64,000 nucleotides of DNA from Rhodovulum visakhapatnamense (GTDB taxonomy: Bacteria > Pseudomonadota > Alphaproteobacteria > Rhodobacterales > Rhodobacteraceae). The stretch lies in the NCBI RefSeq assembly GCF_004365965.1, contig NZ_SOEB01000001.1, positions 1 to 64,000 on the forward strand, in the 5' to 3' direction. Positions within the stretch are counted from its first letter, which is position 1. Each line of letters opens with the position of its first letter. Position numbers and translations under genes: made by a program. This document shows positions 19,868 through 28,969 of the stretch, piece by piece. A model generated the notes under the pieces. It had not been told where the DNA came from. It searched no databases and was given only the letters and a program-made list of their open reading frames with translations.

Positions 19868-20537
19868 TCCTGTCCTGAGCCTCGACGCGGTCGAGAAATG
19901 TTATAATCGCGGCCTTCCCGGCGAGGTCTCGGTGCTGCGGGGCGCCTCGCTGTCGGTGGCGCCGGGCGAGGTCGTGGCCCTGGTCGCCCCCTCGGGCGCG
20001 GGCAAGTCGACGCTTCTGCATATCGCGGGGCTGCTCGACACGCCCGACAGCGGCGCGGTGCGGATCGCGGGGGCCGACATGACCGGGCAAAGCGACCGCC
20101 GCCGCACCGCCGCACGCCGGGCCGATATCGGCTTCGTCTATCAGTTTCACCACCTGCTGCCGGAATTCACCGCGCTGGAGAACATCCTGCTGCCGCAGAT
20201 GGCGGCGGGCACGCCCCGCGCGGCGGCCGAGGCGCGGGCGATGGACCTTCTGACCCGGGTCGGCATCGCACCCCGTGCCGCGCACCGTCCGGCGGCACTG
20301 TCGGGGGGCGAACAACAGCGCGTGGCCTTCTGCCGGGCGCTGGCCAACCGTCCGCGGCTGCTGCTGGCCGACGAGCCCACCGGCAATCTCGATCCCGGCA
20401 CCTCCGATACCGTCTTCGGGGCGCTGATGGAGCTGGTGCGCGAGACCGGACTGGCCGCGCTGATCGCGACCCATAACCTCGATCTGGCCGCGCGGATGGA
20501 CCGGACCCTGCATCTGGAGGCCGGACGGCTGGTCTGA
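19860..20537 (+). CDS. lolD: Lipoprotein-releasing ABC transporter ATPase LolD
   Basis: This 225-residue ATPase powers LolC. Walker A is APSGAGKST (43-51), the signature LSGGEQQ (147-153) and Walker B LLLADEP (168-173). [18 protein letters not shown] is the characteristic LolD Q-loop region. It overlaps the permease gene by 8 bp and clearly forms an operon with it. The next gene is convergent, 10 bp away. Confidence 0.95.
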   Translation: MSDPVLSLDAVEKCYNRGLPGEVSVLRGASLSVAPGEVVALVAPSGAGKSTLLHIAGLLDTPDSGAVRIAGADMTGQSDRRRTAARRADIGFVYQFHHLLPEFTALENILLPQMAAGTPRAAAEARAMDLLTRVGIAPRAAHRPAALSGGEQQRVAFCRALANRPRLLLADEPTGNLDPGTSDTVFGALMELVRETGLAALIATHNLDLAARMDRTLHLEAGRLV

Positions 20538-20547
20538 AGGGGCTGGC

Positions 20548-21501
20548 TCAAAGGGTCGGGGGACCGATTCCGCCGAGGAAATGCCCGATGGCGTCGCAGA
20601 GCGCCGCGGTTTCTGGCAAGTCCGGCGGACAGAGCGCGAAGGCCCCGGCCAGTTCGACCCCGATGAAGAAGGGCAGGTGCAGCGCCCGTTCGCCCGCCGG
20701 AATCGCCGGAATCGGCGCCAGCAACGCATCGAGATCGGCGCCATGGAAGCCAAAGCGGATATCTCCGGTCTCGGCGCGCGGGTGACCGGCGCGCAGCGCC
20801 ACCAGAAACCGCGCGGTGTCGCGAACCAGCTGCATCCGGCCCGGGTCGCCCGATGCCAGCCCATAGACCGCGCCGTCGCGCAGAAGCAGGTTGCGCGGCC
20901 GAAAGTCGCCGCTCCAGCGGGCCTGGGTGATCGGCCGGCCCGCGACGGTCGTCAGAAGCGCCTCGAGCCGGTTCGACAACTCGTCCGCCAGACGCCGGTC
21001 GGTCGGCTGGGCCCGCTTGGCGGCCAGTTCCGCGCCGCGCCGCCGCAGCCAGTAACGTCCGCCAAAGGAAAGCCGCCGCCGTTCGGTCGAGACCAGATGG
21101 GCCAGCCAGCCACCGGCGCGCCCGATCATCTCGTCGCGCTCGGGCCCGGCCAGCGCCTGGCACATCGGACGGCCCTCGGTCAGGCGCTGCACCGGAAGCC
21201 CCTTGCCGGGCCAGGCCGCGACCCGCGGCGGCACCCGGACCGGGTCGTGTCCCATATGAAGCGCCAGACGCTGCAGGTCGCGGTGGAACGCGTGGGCGCG
21301 CTCGGGACCCTTCGCGCCGCGCAGCAGGGGCAGTTCGGCCGGGTGGCCGTCTTGGCGGCCGACAAAGACAGCCTTGCGCGCATCGGTCCCGGTCACCCGC
21401 TCGATGGCGAAGCGGGCGAAGCCGGGGCGGCGCGCCTGGGTCTCCTGCTCCTCGTGCGGTGCATCCAGAAGGCATTCGAGCCCGAATGTACTTCGCGCCA
21501 T
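20548..21501 (-). CDS. Phosphotransferase-like (APH fold) protein with altered catalytic loop
   Basis: This 317-residue protein looks like a distant aminoglycoside-phosphotransferase-fold member. ARWSGDFRPRNLLL aligns with the HGDFHPGNLL catalytic loop, and VYGLASGDPGRM with the metal-binding IDW/DxG region. The expected catalytic-loop His is replaced by Ser (SGD). The N-terminal part contains KAVFVGRQDG and VPPRVAAWPGKG. A kinase-like role is unproven and the enzyme may be inactive or act on another substrate. The start at 21501 (MARSTFGLECLL) is the first ATG with coherent sequence. Confidence 0.6.
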   Translation of the reverse strand: MARSTFGLECLLDAPHEEQETQARRPGFARFAIERVTGTDARKAVFVGRQDGHPAELPLLRGAKGPERAHAFHRDLQRLALHMGHDPVRVPPRVAAWPGKGLPVQRLTEGRPMCQALAGPERDEMIGRAGGWLAHLVSTERRRLSFGGRYWLRRRGAELAAKRAQPTDRRLADELSNRLEALLTTVAGRPITQARWSGDFRPRNLLLRDGAVYGLASGDPGRMQLVRDTARFLVALRAGHPRAETGDIRFGFHGADLDALLAPIPAIPAGERALHLPFFIGVELAGAFALCPPDLPETAALCDAIGHFLGGIGPPTL

Positions 21502-21676
21502 GCGGGACTCTTCGCGCCAAAGTGATGTTTCGTCAATGATCGGGTGCGCGGCAGCGCGAGACCCGGACCCGGGTCGCGTTGAGCCCGGAGGACCGAGGCG
21601 GTATGCTTGGCCGCGATCCGGCGGGGGCCTGACCCGCAGGACGCAGAACTGGCGCGCAATCCGGGAGAGCGGGGCG

Positions 21677-22888
21677 ATGGAGGTCGGCCATGGCGACGAT
21701 CCGGCAACCGGGACCGATCCCGAGACCGATCCCGGGGGCGCCCCAGGGGCGGCAGCGGACCAGCGACGCATCATCCATGTCGACATGGACGCCTTCTTTG
21801 CCTCGGTCGAACAGCGCGACCGGCCCGAGCTGCGCGGCCGCCCGGTCGCGGTCGGGCATGGCCGGGCGCGGGGGGTGGTGGCGGCGGCCAGCTACGAGGC
21901 ACGGGCCTTCGGTGTGCGGTCGGCCATGCCCTCGGTCACGGCTCTGCGGAAATGCCCCGAGCTGATTTTCGTGCCGCCCCGCTTCGAGGTCTACAAGGCG
22001 GTCTCGGCCCAGATCCACGCCATCTTCGCCGCCCATACCGATCTGGTCGAGCCGCTGTCGCTGGACGAGGCCTATCTCGACGTGACCGGGGCCTGTGCCG
22101 CCGGGCGCCCCGCCACCGGGATCGCCGAGGAGATCCGGGCCCAGATCCGCGCGGCGACCGGGCTGACCGCCTCGGCCGGGGTCAGCTACAACAAGTTCCT
22201 CGCCAAGCTCGCCTCGGACCAGAACAAGCCCGACGGGCTGACCGTCATCCCGCCCCACCGCGCCCAGGCCTTCGTGGCGGCGTTGCCGGTCGGGCGGTTT
22301 CACGGCGTGGGTCCGGTGACCGAACAGAAGATGCACCGTCTCGGCATCCGCACCGGCGCCGATCTTCGGGCCCGGAGCCTCGCGTTCCTGCAGGCCCATT
22401 TCGGGTCTTCGGCCGTGCATTATCACGCCATCTCGCGGGGGATCGACACGCGCCCGGTGCGGCCCGACCGGCGGCGCAAGTCGATCGGTGCCGAGACGAC
22501 GCTGTCGGAGGATCTGCGCGAGTTCGGGGCGGCGGTCGAGGTGCTGCGCCGTCTGGCTGGGAAGGTTGCGCGGCCGGCCGCCGAAAAGCGGCTGTCCGGT
22601 CGGACGGTGACCGTGAAGGTCCGTTTCGCCGATTTCGAGCAGCTCACCCGGCGCCGCACCCTGCCGCGGCCGCTGGCCGGGGCCGAAGAGATTCTGGCGG
22701 TGGCCGAGAGCCTGCTGGAGGACCTCCATCCGTTCCGCCGTCCGGTCCGGCTGCTGGGTGTGACGCTTTCGGGATTCGAGCCGCCAGCGGGCGAGACCGG
22801 GCAGCAGCTCGATCTGTTCGATGCGGCAGAGGTGCCGCCGCAAGGGAGCGGCCGCGCCGGGCGTCTCACGGGGGTGCCTTCGTCCTGA
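21677..22888 (+). CDS. dinB: DNA polymerase IV (Y family)
   Basis: This 403-residue translesion polymerase has the Y-family palm motifs IIHVDMDAFFASVE (Asp36/Asp38) and SLDEAYLDVT (Asp130/Glu131), the SAGVSYNKFLAKLASD motif, and a C-terminal little-finger domain. The C-terminus has GQQLDLF, the sliding-clamp-binding motif. The start at 21677 gives a 30-residue low-complexity extension before the polymerase core; GGGAG lies 9 nt upstream. No GTTC-N7-GTTC LexA site of the alphaproteobacterial type is visible upstream, so SOS control is not supported by this sequence. Confidence 0.95.
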   Translation: MEVGHGDDPATGTDPETDPGGAPGAAADQRRIIHVDMDAFFASVEQRDRPELRGRPVAVGHGRARGVVAAASYEARAFGVRSAMPSVTALRKCPELIFVPPRFEVYKAVSAQIHAIFAAHTDLVEPLSLDEAYLDVTGACAAGRPATGIAEEIRAQIRAATGLTASAGVSYNKFLAKLASDQNKPDGLTVIPPHRAQAFVAALPVGRFHGVGPVTEQKMHRLGIRTGADLRARSLAFLQAHFGSSAVHYHAISRGIDTRPVRPDRRRKSIGAETTLSEDLREFGAAVEVLRRLAGKVARPAAEKRLSGRTVTVKVRFADFEQLTRRRTLPRPLAGAEEILAVAESLLEDLHPFRRPVRLLGVTLSGFEPPAGETGQQLDLFDAAEVPPQGSGRAGRLTGVPSS

Positions 22889-23010
22889 GAGCGGCGCCCT
22901 TTATGCGGCCGGTTCGCCAGTCTGGAATGACCGCGAGGGCGGCCTGCGCCATTCTGTGTCGGGACCACACCCCTTTGGGCCCGGCCGAGGCGACAGACCC
23001 CCGGAGGGGT

Positions 23011-23035
23011 GACGCACCCCGGCGACGGGTGCGTC
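23011..23035. terminator. Hairpin downstream of dinB
   Basis: The perfect 9-bp stem GACGCACCC / GGGTGCGTC with a 7-nt loop lies in the 354-bp gene-free interval between dinB and the convergent methyltransferase gene. It may terminate dinB, though it is 123 bp past the stop and lacks a T-run. Confidence 0.45.
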
Positions 23036-23092
23036 CGGCGGGTGCGGCCGGGGGGCCAGACCGCACTGCCGGGCTGGGTCCGGGCAGACCGG

Positions 23093-23134
23093 CCTTGTCC
23101 GGTTCGCCTCCTTTCCGAGGCACGCCGGACAAGG
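23093..23134. other. Long stem-loop with symmetric internal loop
   Basis: Outer arms CCTTGTCCGG / CCGGACAAGG and inner arms GCCTC / GAGGC are separated by 3-nt symmetric bulges and close a 6-nt loop (CTTTCC). It lies between convergent genes and reads equally well on both strands. It could be a bidirectional terminator or part of a small RNA. Confidence 0.5.
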
Positions 23135-23242
23135 GGCGCGCGTGTCGCCCCGTTGGACCCGGGGCGACGCCTTTCCTTCCGCAGGACAAGCTTTTCTGTC
23201 CCGCGTTTGCCGCAGCCGGGCACACGGCCCGCCTGGGCCCGC

Positions 23243-24925
23243 CTAGGCCGGGCTGACGGCAGAGGGCGCAGCCTTGCGGCACGAAAGCCGGTACATGCCC
23301 CGAAAGGTCTCGGGGTGGCGGTCCTCGAACCGGCCCCAGGCCGCGAGATCGGTGCCGGTGGGATCGTCGGGCGTCTCGGCGCGATAGCGCTGCATGATAT
23401 CCGCGTCGAGCCCGGAAAAGCCCAGGAATTCCAGGCCGTTCCGATCCAGCATCTCGGCCAGTTCAGAGGTGGTGTAATCGCGTTCCTGCACGTGAAAGAT
23501 CAGGTCGCGCAGTTCCGAAGTCGCGTAAAAGTCGCGAAAGCTGCAAAGCTCGGGCGCTTCGGCATAAAGCCGGTCGAGGAAGAAATCTCGCCGGAAGGCC
23601 CGCATGCCTTCAAGATCGGGACGATAGCCGACCGTGGCGATGCGGCTGCGCATCGCGATCACGGCCCGGCGGGCGAGGCGGCTGTAAAGACCCAGGCGCA
23701 GGAACCCGCCAGGACGGAGCGCCTTGACCAGAACCGCAAGGCCGGCCTCGGGGTCGCGCATGTGGTGCAGCACGCCCATCGCCTCGATCAGCTCGAAGGC
23801 GTCTTCGAGCCCGTCGAGCTTGAGGATGTCGGCATGGGCAAAGCCCAGGTTCTCGACGCCGCGCGCCCGCGCCTCGCGCGAGGCATAGGCCAGGCTTGCC
23901 CGGCTGAGGTCGATGGCCAGCACCGTCGCGCCAGTCAGGCTCAGGGCCAGCGAGATGGGATGCTGGCCGGTCCCGCAGCCCGCCACCAGCACCCGGGCCT
24001 GCGCGGGGGCAGAGGCGGTCAGGGCGGGAGCGAGCGCAAGCTCTCTGCTCAGATAGGTCTTGAAATCGACCGGTGTGCGGCGGCCCAGGTGGCGCCAGCG
24101 CGGATAGGGATTTTCCTCGTATTGCGCCTGGACGGCGGCCGAGGTGGCATCCTCGATCGCGGTCAACGTCTCGATCCGGGGGATCAGGGCCTCTTCCTGC
24201 AGCCGGTCGAAGACCAGCAGCCGCAGCGTCGGGTCGAGCCTCTCGAGCCCCTGCGCCGCCTGCAGCGCGACCCAGGCGCGCAGCGCGGGGATGCGGTCGA
24301 GCGGCCGGTAGGCGCCCAGCACGAAAAGCGGCAGCGCCGGAACGTCCGCGCCTTGGGCAATGGCAGTCTCGACCTGGTGCTGGACCGTTTCAAGCGCCGC
24401 GGTTTCGGCCTCGGCCTCGAGCCAGATGTATTCGCAGGTAAAGCTGTGCCGCGCCAGCGCCTCGGCCAGCGCGATCTGTTGGGCCGACACCGCACGGCCA
24501 TCCCTCGCGGCCTCAAGCAGGTCGCGGCGGAACGCGATCAGGAAGGGTTCCAGCGCGAGGCTGACGTTGAGCCGGTGATAGAGATGGGCGATGGTCAGGT
24601 TCAGAAGACCCGGCGGCACGTCGACTTTTCCGTCGGCCTTGTCTGCGGCCGCCATGAAACGCCCGGCCAGATAGGCCGAAGCGAAGCTCTGGATGGTCAG
24701 ATTGCAGACCGAGGGTTCGGCCAGAGCCCGGGCCAGCGCGGCCTCGAACCGGGCGGACCGGGCGCGTTCCATGTCCGCCTTGGCCAGCGTCGCGACGAAG
24801 GCGCGCAGCGCGGCCGGGTCGGACGGTGCGCGGTCGAGTGCCGCAAGCGCCGCCGATACGCTTCCGCGCGGCGGTTTCGCCCCAACCCGGGCGCGGCTTG
24901 GGATGGGTCTGGTATGGATCGACAT
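23243..24925 (-). CDS. Class I SAM-dependent methyltransferase with helical N-terminal region
   Basis: This 560-residue protein has an N-terminal ~280-residue helical region rich in Ala/Leu, a linker with YEENPYPRWRHLG, and a Rossmann-type methyltransferase domain: VLVAGCGTGQHPISLAL (motif I, SAM binding), TVLAIDLS (acidic loop), IEAMGVLHHMRDPEAGL and LRPGGFLRLGLYS. Similar proteins with the YExxPYPRW motif are annotated as TPR/methyltransferase fusions. The substrate is unknown. It starts 81 bp downstream of parE on the same strand. Confidence 0.82.
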   Translation of the reverse strand: MSIHTRPIPSRARVGAKPPRGSVSAALAALDRAPSDPAALRAFVATLAKADMERARSARFEAALARALAEPSVCNLTIQSFASAYLAGRFMAAADKADGKVDVPPGLLNLTIAHLYHRLNVSLALEPFLIAFRRDLLEAARDGRAVSAQQIALAEALARHSFTCEYIWLEAEAETAALETVQHQVETAIAQGADVPALPLFVLGAYRPLDRIPALRAWVALQAAQGLERLDPTLRLLVFDRLQEEALIPRIETLTAIEDATSAAVQAQYEENPYPRWRHLGRRTPVDFKTYLSRELALAPALTASAPAQARVLVAGCGTGQHPISLALSLTGATVLAIDLSRASLAYASREARARGVENLGFAHADILKLDGLEDAFELIEAMGVLHHMRDPEAGLAVLVKALRPGGFLRLGLYSRLARRAVIAMRSRIATVGYRPDLEGMRAFRRDFFLDRLYAEAPELCSFRDFYATSELRDLIFHVQERDYTTSELAEMLDRNGLEFLGFSGLDADIMQRYRAETPDDPTGTDLAAWGRFEDRHPETFRGMYRLSCRKAAPSAVSPA

Positions 24926-25006
24926 GGGCGGTTTCTGTCCTTTGACGATATCGCCGCCAGATGACCACCGTGCGGTTAAAACCGCGTGTATTCCGGCCCG
25001 CCCGGG

Positions 25007-26965
25007 CTAGACATCGACCTCGTCGACGAAACGGGCATTTTCCTGGATATACTGAAAGCGCAGCTCGGGTTTCTTGCCCATCAGCCGTTCGACCAGATCG
25101 GCGGTCTCGCCGGGTTCGTCCTCGTCGATCGAGACCCGGATCAGCTTGCGCGAGGCCGGGTCCATGGTGGTTTCCTTCAGGTCCTTGGCATCCATCTCGC
25201 CCAGGCCCTTGAACCGGCTGACGTCGATCTTGCCCTTGCCGCCCAACCCCTTGGCCAGCCACATCTCTTTCTCGGCCTCGTCCAGCGCGTAGATCCGTTT
25301 CGGCCCCTGGGTCAGGCGGAACAGCGGCGGGCAGGCGAGGTACAGGTGCCCCTGGTCGATCAGCGGGCGCATCTGGGTGAAGAAGAAGGTCATCAGCAGC
25401 GAGGCGATATGGGCGCCGTCGACATCGGCATCGGTCATGATGATGACCTTGTCATAGCGCAGATCGTCGATGTTGAAGCGCGTCCCCAGCCCGGTCCCCA
25501 GTGCCTGGGTCAGGTCGTTGATCTCGGCGTTGGAGCCCAGCTTGGACGAGGCCGCCCCCAGCACGTTCAGGATCTTGCCGCGCAAGGGCAGCAGCGCCTG
25601 GGTCTTGCGGTCGCGCGCCATCTTGGCCGACCCGCCCGCCGAGTCGCCCTCGACGATGAACAACTCGGTGCCGTCGCGGCTGGTGGCCGAACAGTCGACC
25701 AGCTTTCCGGGCAGGCGCAGCCGCTTGGTGGCCGATTTGCGCTGGGTTTCCTTCTCGGCCCGGCGGCGCAGCCGTTCCTCGGCCCGCAGCACGAGGAAAT
25801 CGAGGATCGCCCCCGCGGCCTTGGTGTCCGAGGCCAGCCAGTTGTCGAAATGGTCGCGCACCGCACCCTCGACCATGCGCTGGGCCTCGGTGGTGGCAAG
25901 GCGATCCTTGGTCTGGCCGACGAATTCGGGCTCGCGGATGAAGGTCGACACGATCGCGCAGCCGCCCGTCATCAGGTCGTCGCGGGTGATCTGGGCGGCC
26001 TTGCGGTTGTTGGCCAGTTCGCCATAGGCCCGCAGCCCCTTCAGGATCGCCGACCAGAAGCCGGCCTCATGGGTGCCGCCCTCGGGCGTGGGGATGGTGT
26101 TGCAATAGGACTGGATGAAACCGTCGCGCGAGGGCGTCCAGTTGACCGCCCATTCGACCGAGCCGGGCTGGCCGAATTTCTCCTGAAAGCCGACCTTGCC
26201 CGCGAAGGGGCGGTCGGCATAGGTCGAGGCGCCTTCCAGCGTCTCGGTCAGGTAGTCCGACAGCCCGCCGGGGAAGTGAAACACCGCCTCCATCGGCGTG
26301 TCGCCGTCTGGAATGGCCGACTTCCAGCGGATCTCGACGCCCGAAAAGAGATAGGCCTTGGATCGGACCATCTTCAGCATCCGCGCCGGGCGGAAGCGGT
26401 GATGGCCGAAGATCTGTTCGTCGGCATGGAAGGTCACGGTGGTGCCGCGCCGGTTCGCGGTGGCGCCCAGCTTCTCGACCGGGCCAAGCGGTACCCCGCG
26501 CGAGAAATCCTGCGCGAACAGTTCGCGGTTGCGCGCCACCTCGACCCGAAGCCGATCCGACAGCGCGTTGACGACCGACACACCCACGCCATGCAGCCCG
26601 CCCGAGGTCTCGTAGGCCTTGCCCGAGAACTTGCCGCCCGCATGCAGCGTGCAGAGGATCACCTCGAGCGCCGACTTGCCGGGGAATTTCGGATGCGGAT
26701 CGACCGGGATGCCGCGGCCGTTGTCGCGGATCGTCACCGAATGATCGACATGCAGCTCGACCTCGATCCGGGTGGCATGGCCCGCGACCGCCTCGTCCAT
26801 GGCATTGTCCAGCACCTCGGCCACCAGATGGTGCAACGCCCGCTCGTCCGTGCCGCCGATATACATGCCGGGGCGCTTGCGGACGGGCTCAAGCCCCTCC
26901 AGCACCTCGATCGAGGAGGCATCATAGGTGTCCCGGCTGGCGCCGGAGAGCAGATCGTCAGGCAT
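25007..26965 (-). CDS. parE: DNA topoisomerase IV subunit B
   Basis: This 652-residue GHKL ATPase subunit works with ParC to decatenate chromosomes. It shows IEVLEGLEPVRKRPGMYIGG, the Bergerat-fold residues in VAEVLDNAMDEAVAG, DNGRGIPVD, and GGLHGVGVSVVNALSD, then TOPRIM motifs EGDSAGGSAK and IMTDADVDGAHI, and a C-terminal FKGLGEM. The length (about 650) and lack of the long GyrB insertion favour ParE over GyrB. The start at 26965 (MPDDLL) is chosen over upstream ATGs, which lack similarity. Confidence 0.93.
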   Translation of the reverse strand: MPDDLLSGASRDTYDASSIEVLEGLEPVRKRPGMYIGGTDERALHHLVAEVLDNAMDEAVAGHATRIEVELHVDHSVTIRDNGRGIPVDPHPKFPGKSALEVILCTLHAGGKFSGKAYETSGGLHGVGVSVVNALSDRLRVEVARNRELFAQDFSRGVPLGPVEKLGATANRRGTTVTFHADEQIFGHHRFRPARMLKMVRSKAYLFSGVEIRWKSAIPDGDTPMEAVFHFPGGLSDYLTETLEGASTYADRPFAGKVGFQEKFGQPGSVEWAVNWTPSRDGFIQSYCNTIPTPEGGTHEAGFWSAILKGLRAYGELANNRKAAQITRDDLMTGGCAIVSTFIREPEFVGQTKDRLATTEAQRMVEGAVRDHFDNWLASDTKAAGAILDFLVLRAEERLRRRAEKETQRKSATKRLRLPGKLVDCSATSRDGTELFIVEGDSAGGSAKMARDRKTQALLPLRGKILNVLGAASSKLGSNAEINDLTQALGTGLGTRFNIDDLRYDKVIIMTDADVDGAHIASLLMTFFFTQMRPLIDQGHLYLACPPLFRLTQGPKRIYALDEAEKEMWLAKGLGGKGKIDVSRFKGLGEMDAKDLKETTMDPASRKLIRVSIDEDEPGETADLVERLMGKKPELRFQYIQENARFVDEVDV

Positions 26966-27223
26966 TCTTCGCTCTATCTTGTGGATGTGCGACAGCATCA
27001 TCGCAGGTTTGGGGGGCGGGGGAAAGGGTGGCCTCTCCTTGCCGTGCTGCCCCGAAAGACAGCAAGTCTCACGCGACAAACCGGCTCGAAACAAAGCACC
27101 TTCCTCGATTTCGGGCCATTTATCGTGCGGGGTCAGGGTTTTGTAACCGTTTTTTGACTTTCTCAAACCGGAGCCCACCGTTTCGGGTTAGGCTTATTCC
27201 AGTTCCCCGGGAAGGAGTCGTGC

Positions 27224-28240
27224 ATGGATCAGCTCACCCCGCCGGCGGCGCAGACATCTGCGGCGTTGCCCAAGACGGAGGAGGACGAGACGGGTCAGGC
27301 GCCCCTGCCGACCGTCGCAGAGCCTGCCGCCCCGGCGTCGGTCCCGCGCAAATCCACTCCGAAGGCCGCGCCGCCGGTGGCCACGGCGGCCAATATCGCG
27401 CATGCCTTCGAATCCGGCGAATATCCCTATCGCACGAAGATGTCGCGCCGCAGCTACGAGGCGCAGAAGGCCAAGCTGCAGGCCGAACTGCTGAAGGTCC
27501 AGCTCTGGGCGCAGGAGACCGGCCAGAAATTCGTGATCCTGTTCGAGGGCCGCGACGCTGCCGGCAAGGGCGGCACGATCAAGCGGTTCATGGAACATCT
27601 CAACCCGCGGACCGCCCGGGTCGTGGCGCTGAACAAGCCGACCGAGGAAGAAAAGGGCCAGTGGTTCTTTCAGCGCTATGTGCGCGAGTTGCCGACCGCG
27701 GGCGAAATGGTGTTCTACGACCGCTCCTGGTACAACCGGGCGGGGGTCGAGCGGGTGATGGGGTTCTGCACCCCGAACGACTATCTCGAATTCATGCGCC
27801 AGACCCCCGAACTTGAACGCATGCTGGTGCGCTCGGGGGTGCGGCTGTTCAAATACTGGTTCTCGGTGACCCAGGAAGAACAGCGGCGACGCTTCAAGTC
27901 GCGCGAGACCGATCCGCTGAAGCGCTGGAAACTGTCGCCCATCGACAAGGCCAGCCTCGACAAGTGGGACGACTATACCGAGGCCAAGGAGGCGATGTTC
28001 TTCTATACCGACACCGCCGACGCCCCCTGGACGATCATCAAGTCGAACGACAAGAAGCGCGCCCGGCTGAACTGCATGCGCCATTTCCTGCACGGGCTCG
28101 ACTATCCGGGCAAGAACCCCAGGGTCGCCCATGCCCCCGACCCGCTGATCGTCGGCCGGGCCGAACATGTGATCCACAAGGCCGAGCATATCCTCGGCAC
28201 TTCGCTGCATCCCGACCTGCGCAAGGGGCGCGAGGACTGA
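27224..28240 (+). CDS. ppk2: Polyphosphate kinase 2 (PPK2 family)
   Basis: This 338-residue PPK2 enzyme transfers phosphate between polyphosphate and nucleotides, typically making GTP/ATP from NDP. A Pro/Ala-rich, probably disordered ~55-residue N-terminus precedes the P-loop kinase core: Walker A GRDAAGKGG (109-117), the lid region NPRTARVVALNKPTEEEKGQ and Walker B with DRSWYNRAG (Asp166). The single-domain class I layout suggests NDP phosphorylation, but class cannot be fixed by eye. GGAAGGAGT precedes the ATG. It is divergent from parE. Confidence 0.95.
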   Translation: MDQLTPPAAQTSAALPKTEEDETGQAPLPTVAEPAAPASVPRKSTPKAAPPVATAANIAHAFESGEYPYRTKMSRRSYEAQKAKLQAELLKVQLWAQETGQKFVILFEGRDAAGKGGTIKRFMEHLNPRTARVVALNKPTEEEKGQWFFQRYVRELPTAGEMVFYDRSWYNRAGVERVMGFCTPNDYLEFMRQTPELERMLVRSGVRLFKYWFSVTQEEQRRRFKSRETDPLKRWKLSPIDKASLDKWDDYTEAKEAMFFYTDTADAPWTIIKSNDKKRARLNCMRHFLHGLDYPGKNPRVAHAPDPLIVGRAEHVIHKAEHILGTSLHPDLRKGRED

Positions 28241-28304
28241 TCCTGCCCGCCCGCCTTGCCCGCCCCGCCCGGCGCGCCATATCGGCGGGCAGGGGGACCT
28301 GCCG

Positions 28305-28910
28305 ATGTGGAACGACCGATACGCCGGAGAGGACTATCTGTTCGGGACCGAGCCCTCGACCCTGCTGAGGCACGAGGCCGCCCGCCTGCCACCCGGCGCC
28401 GAGGTGCTGTCGGTCGCCGAGGGCGAGGGGCGGAACGCGGTCTGGCTGGCCGGGCAGGGGCACAAGGTGACTGCGGTCGAGGCCGCGCCCAATGCGCTGG
28501 CCAAGGCGCGGCGGCTGGCCGAGGCGCGCGGCGTGACGCTCGACCTGCGTGAGGCCGATATCGACCGCTGGGACTGGGCACCTGGCGCCTTCGATGCGGT
28601 TCTGGGCGTCTTCATCCAGTTCGGCGACCGCGCAGCCCAGGACCGGCTCTTCGCGGGGATGCGCCGGACGCTGAGGCCGGGCGGGCTGGTCTTGCTGCAG
28701 GGCTATGCACCGCGGCAGGTGGGCTATGGCACCGGCGGGCCCGGCGATCCGGCGCAGATGTATACCGAGCCGCTCCTGCGCGACCGCTTCGCCGGGTTCG
28801 AGATCCTGCTGCTGCGCGATTACGACACAGATCTTGCCGAAGGGCGGGGCCATTCCGGCCGCTCGGCGCTGGTCGAGATGGTTGCCCGAAAGCCGCGCCC
28901 GGAGGATTGA
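28305..28910 (+). CDS. Class I SAM-dependent methyltransferase (TehB-like)
   Basis: This 201-residue methyltransferase begins MWNDRYAGEDYLFGTEPST, typical of TehB/thiopurine-methyltransferase-like proteins. Motif I is VLSVAEGEGRNAVWLA, the acidic residue of the next strand lies in VTAVEAAP, and motif IV is in FDAVLGVFIQF. LRPGGLVLLQGYAP follows. Family members methylate small thiols, selenium or tellurium species, but the substrate is not evident. It lies 64 bp after ppk2 and 60 bp before the MATE gene, all rightward. Confidence 0.88.
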   Translation: MWNDRYAGEDYLFGTEPSTLLRHEAARLPPGAEVLSVAEGEGRNAVWLAGQGHKVTAVEAAPNALAKARRLAEARGVTLDLREADIDRWDWAPGAFDAVLGVFIQFGDRAAQDRLFAGMRRTLRPGGLVLLQGYAPRQVGYGTGGPGDPAQMYTEPLLRDRFAGFEILLLRDYDTDLAEGRGHSGRSALVEMVARKPRPED

Positions 28911-28969
28911 AACCGGGCGCTCCGGCGGGGCCTCTTGCCGGGCGCGCGGGGCGGCGATATGCCCCGGGG

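Noticed and set aside
21540..21676. SOS (LexA) box upstream of dinB
   Set aside because: Looked for GTTC-N7-GTTC and the reverse form; none is present.
25007..26965. gyrB rather than parE
   Set aside because: The ~650-residue length and lack of the GyrB-type insertion fit ParE; a tree would settle it.
24986..27157. Rightward 723-codon frame opposite parE
   Set aside because: Antisense to an unmistakable topoisomerase gene; no independent protein features.
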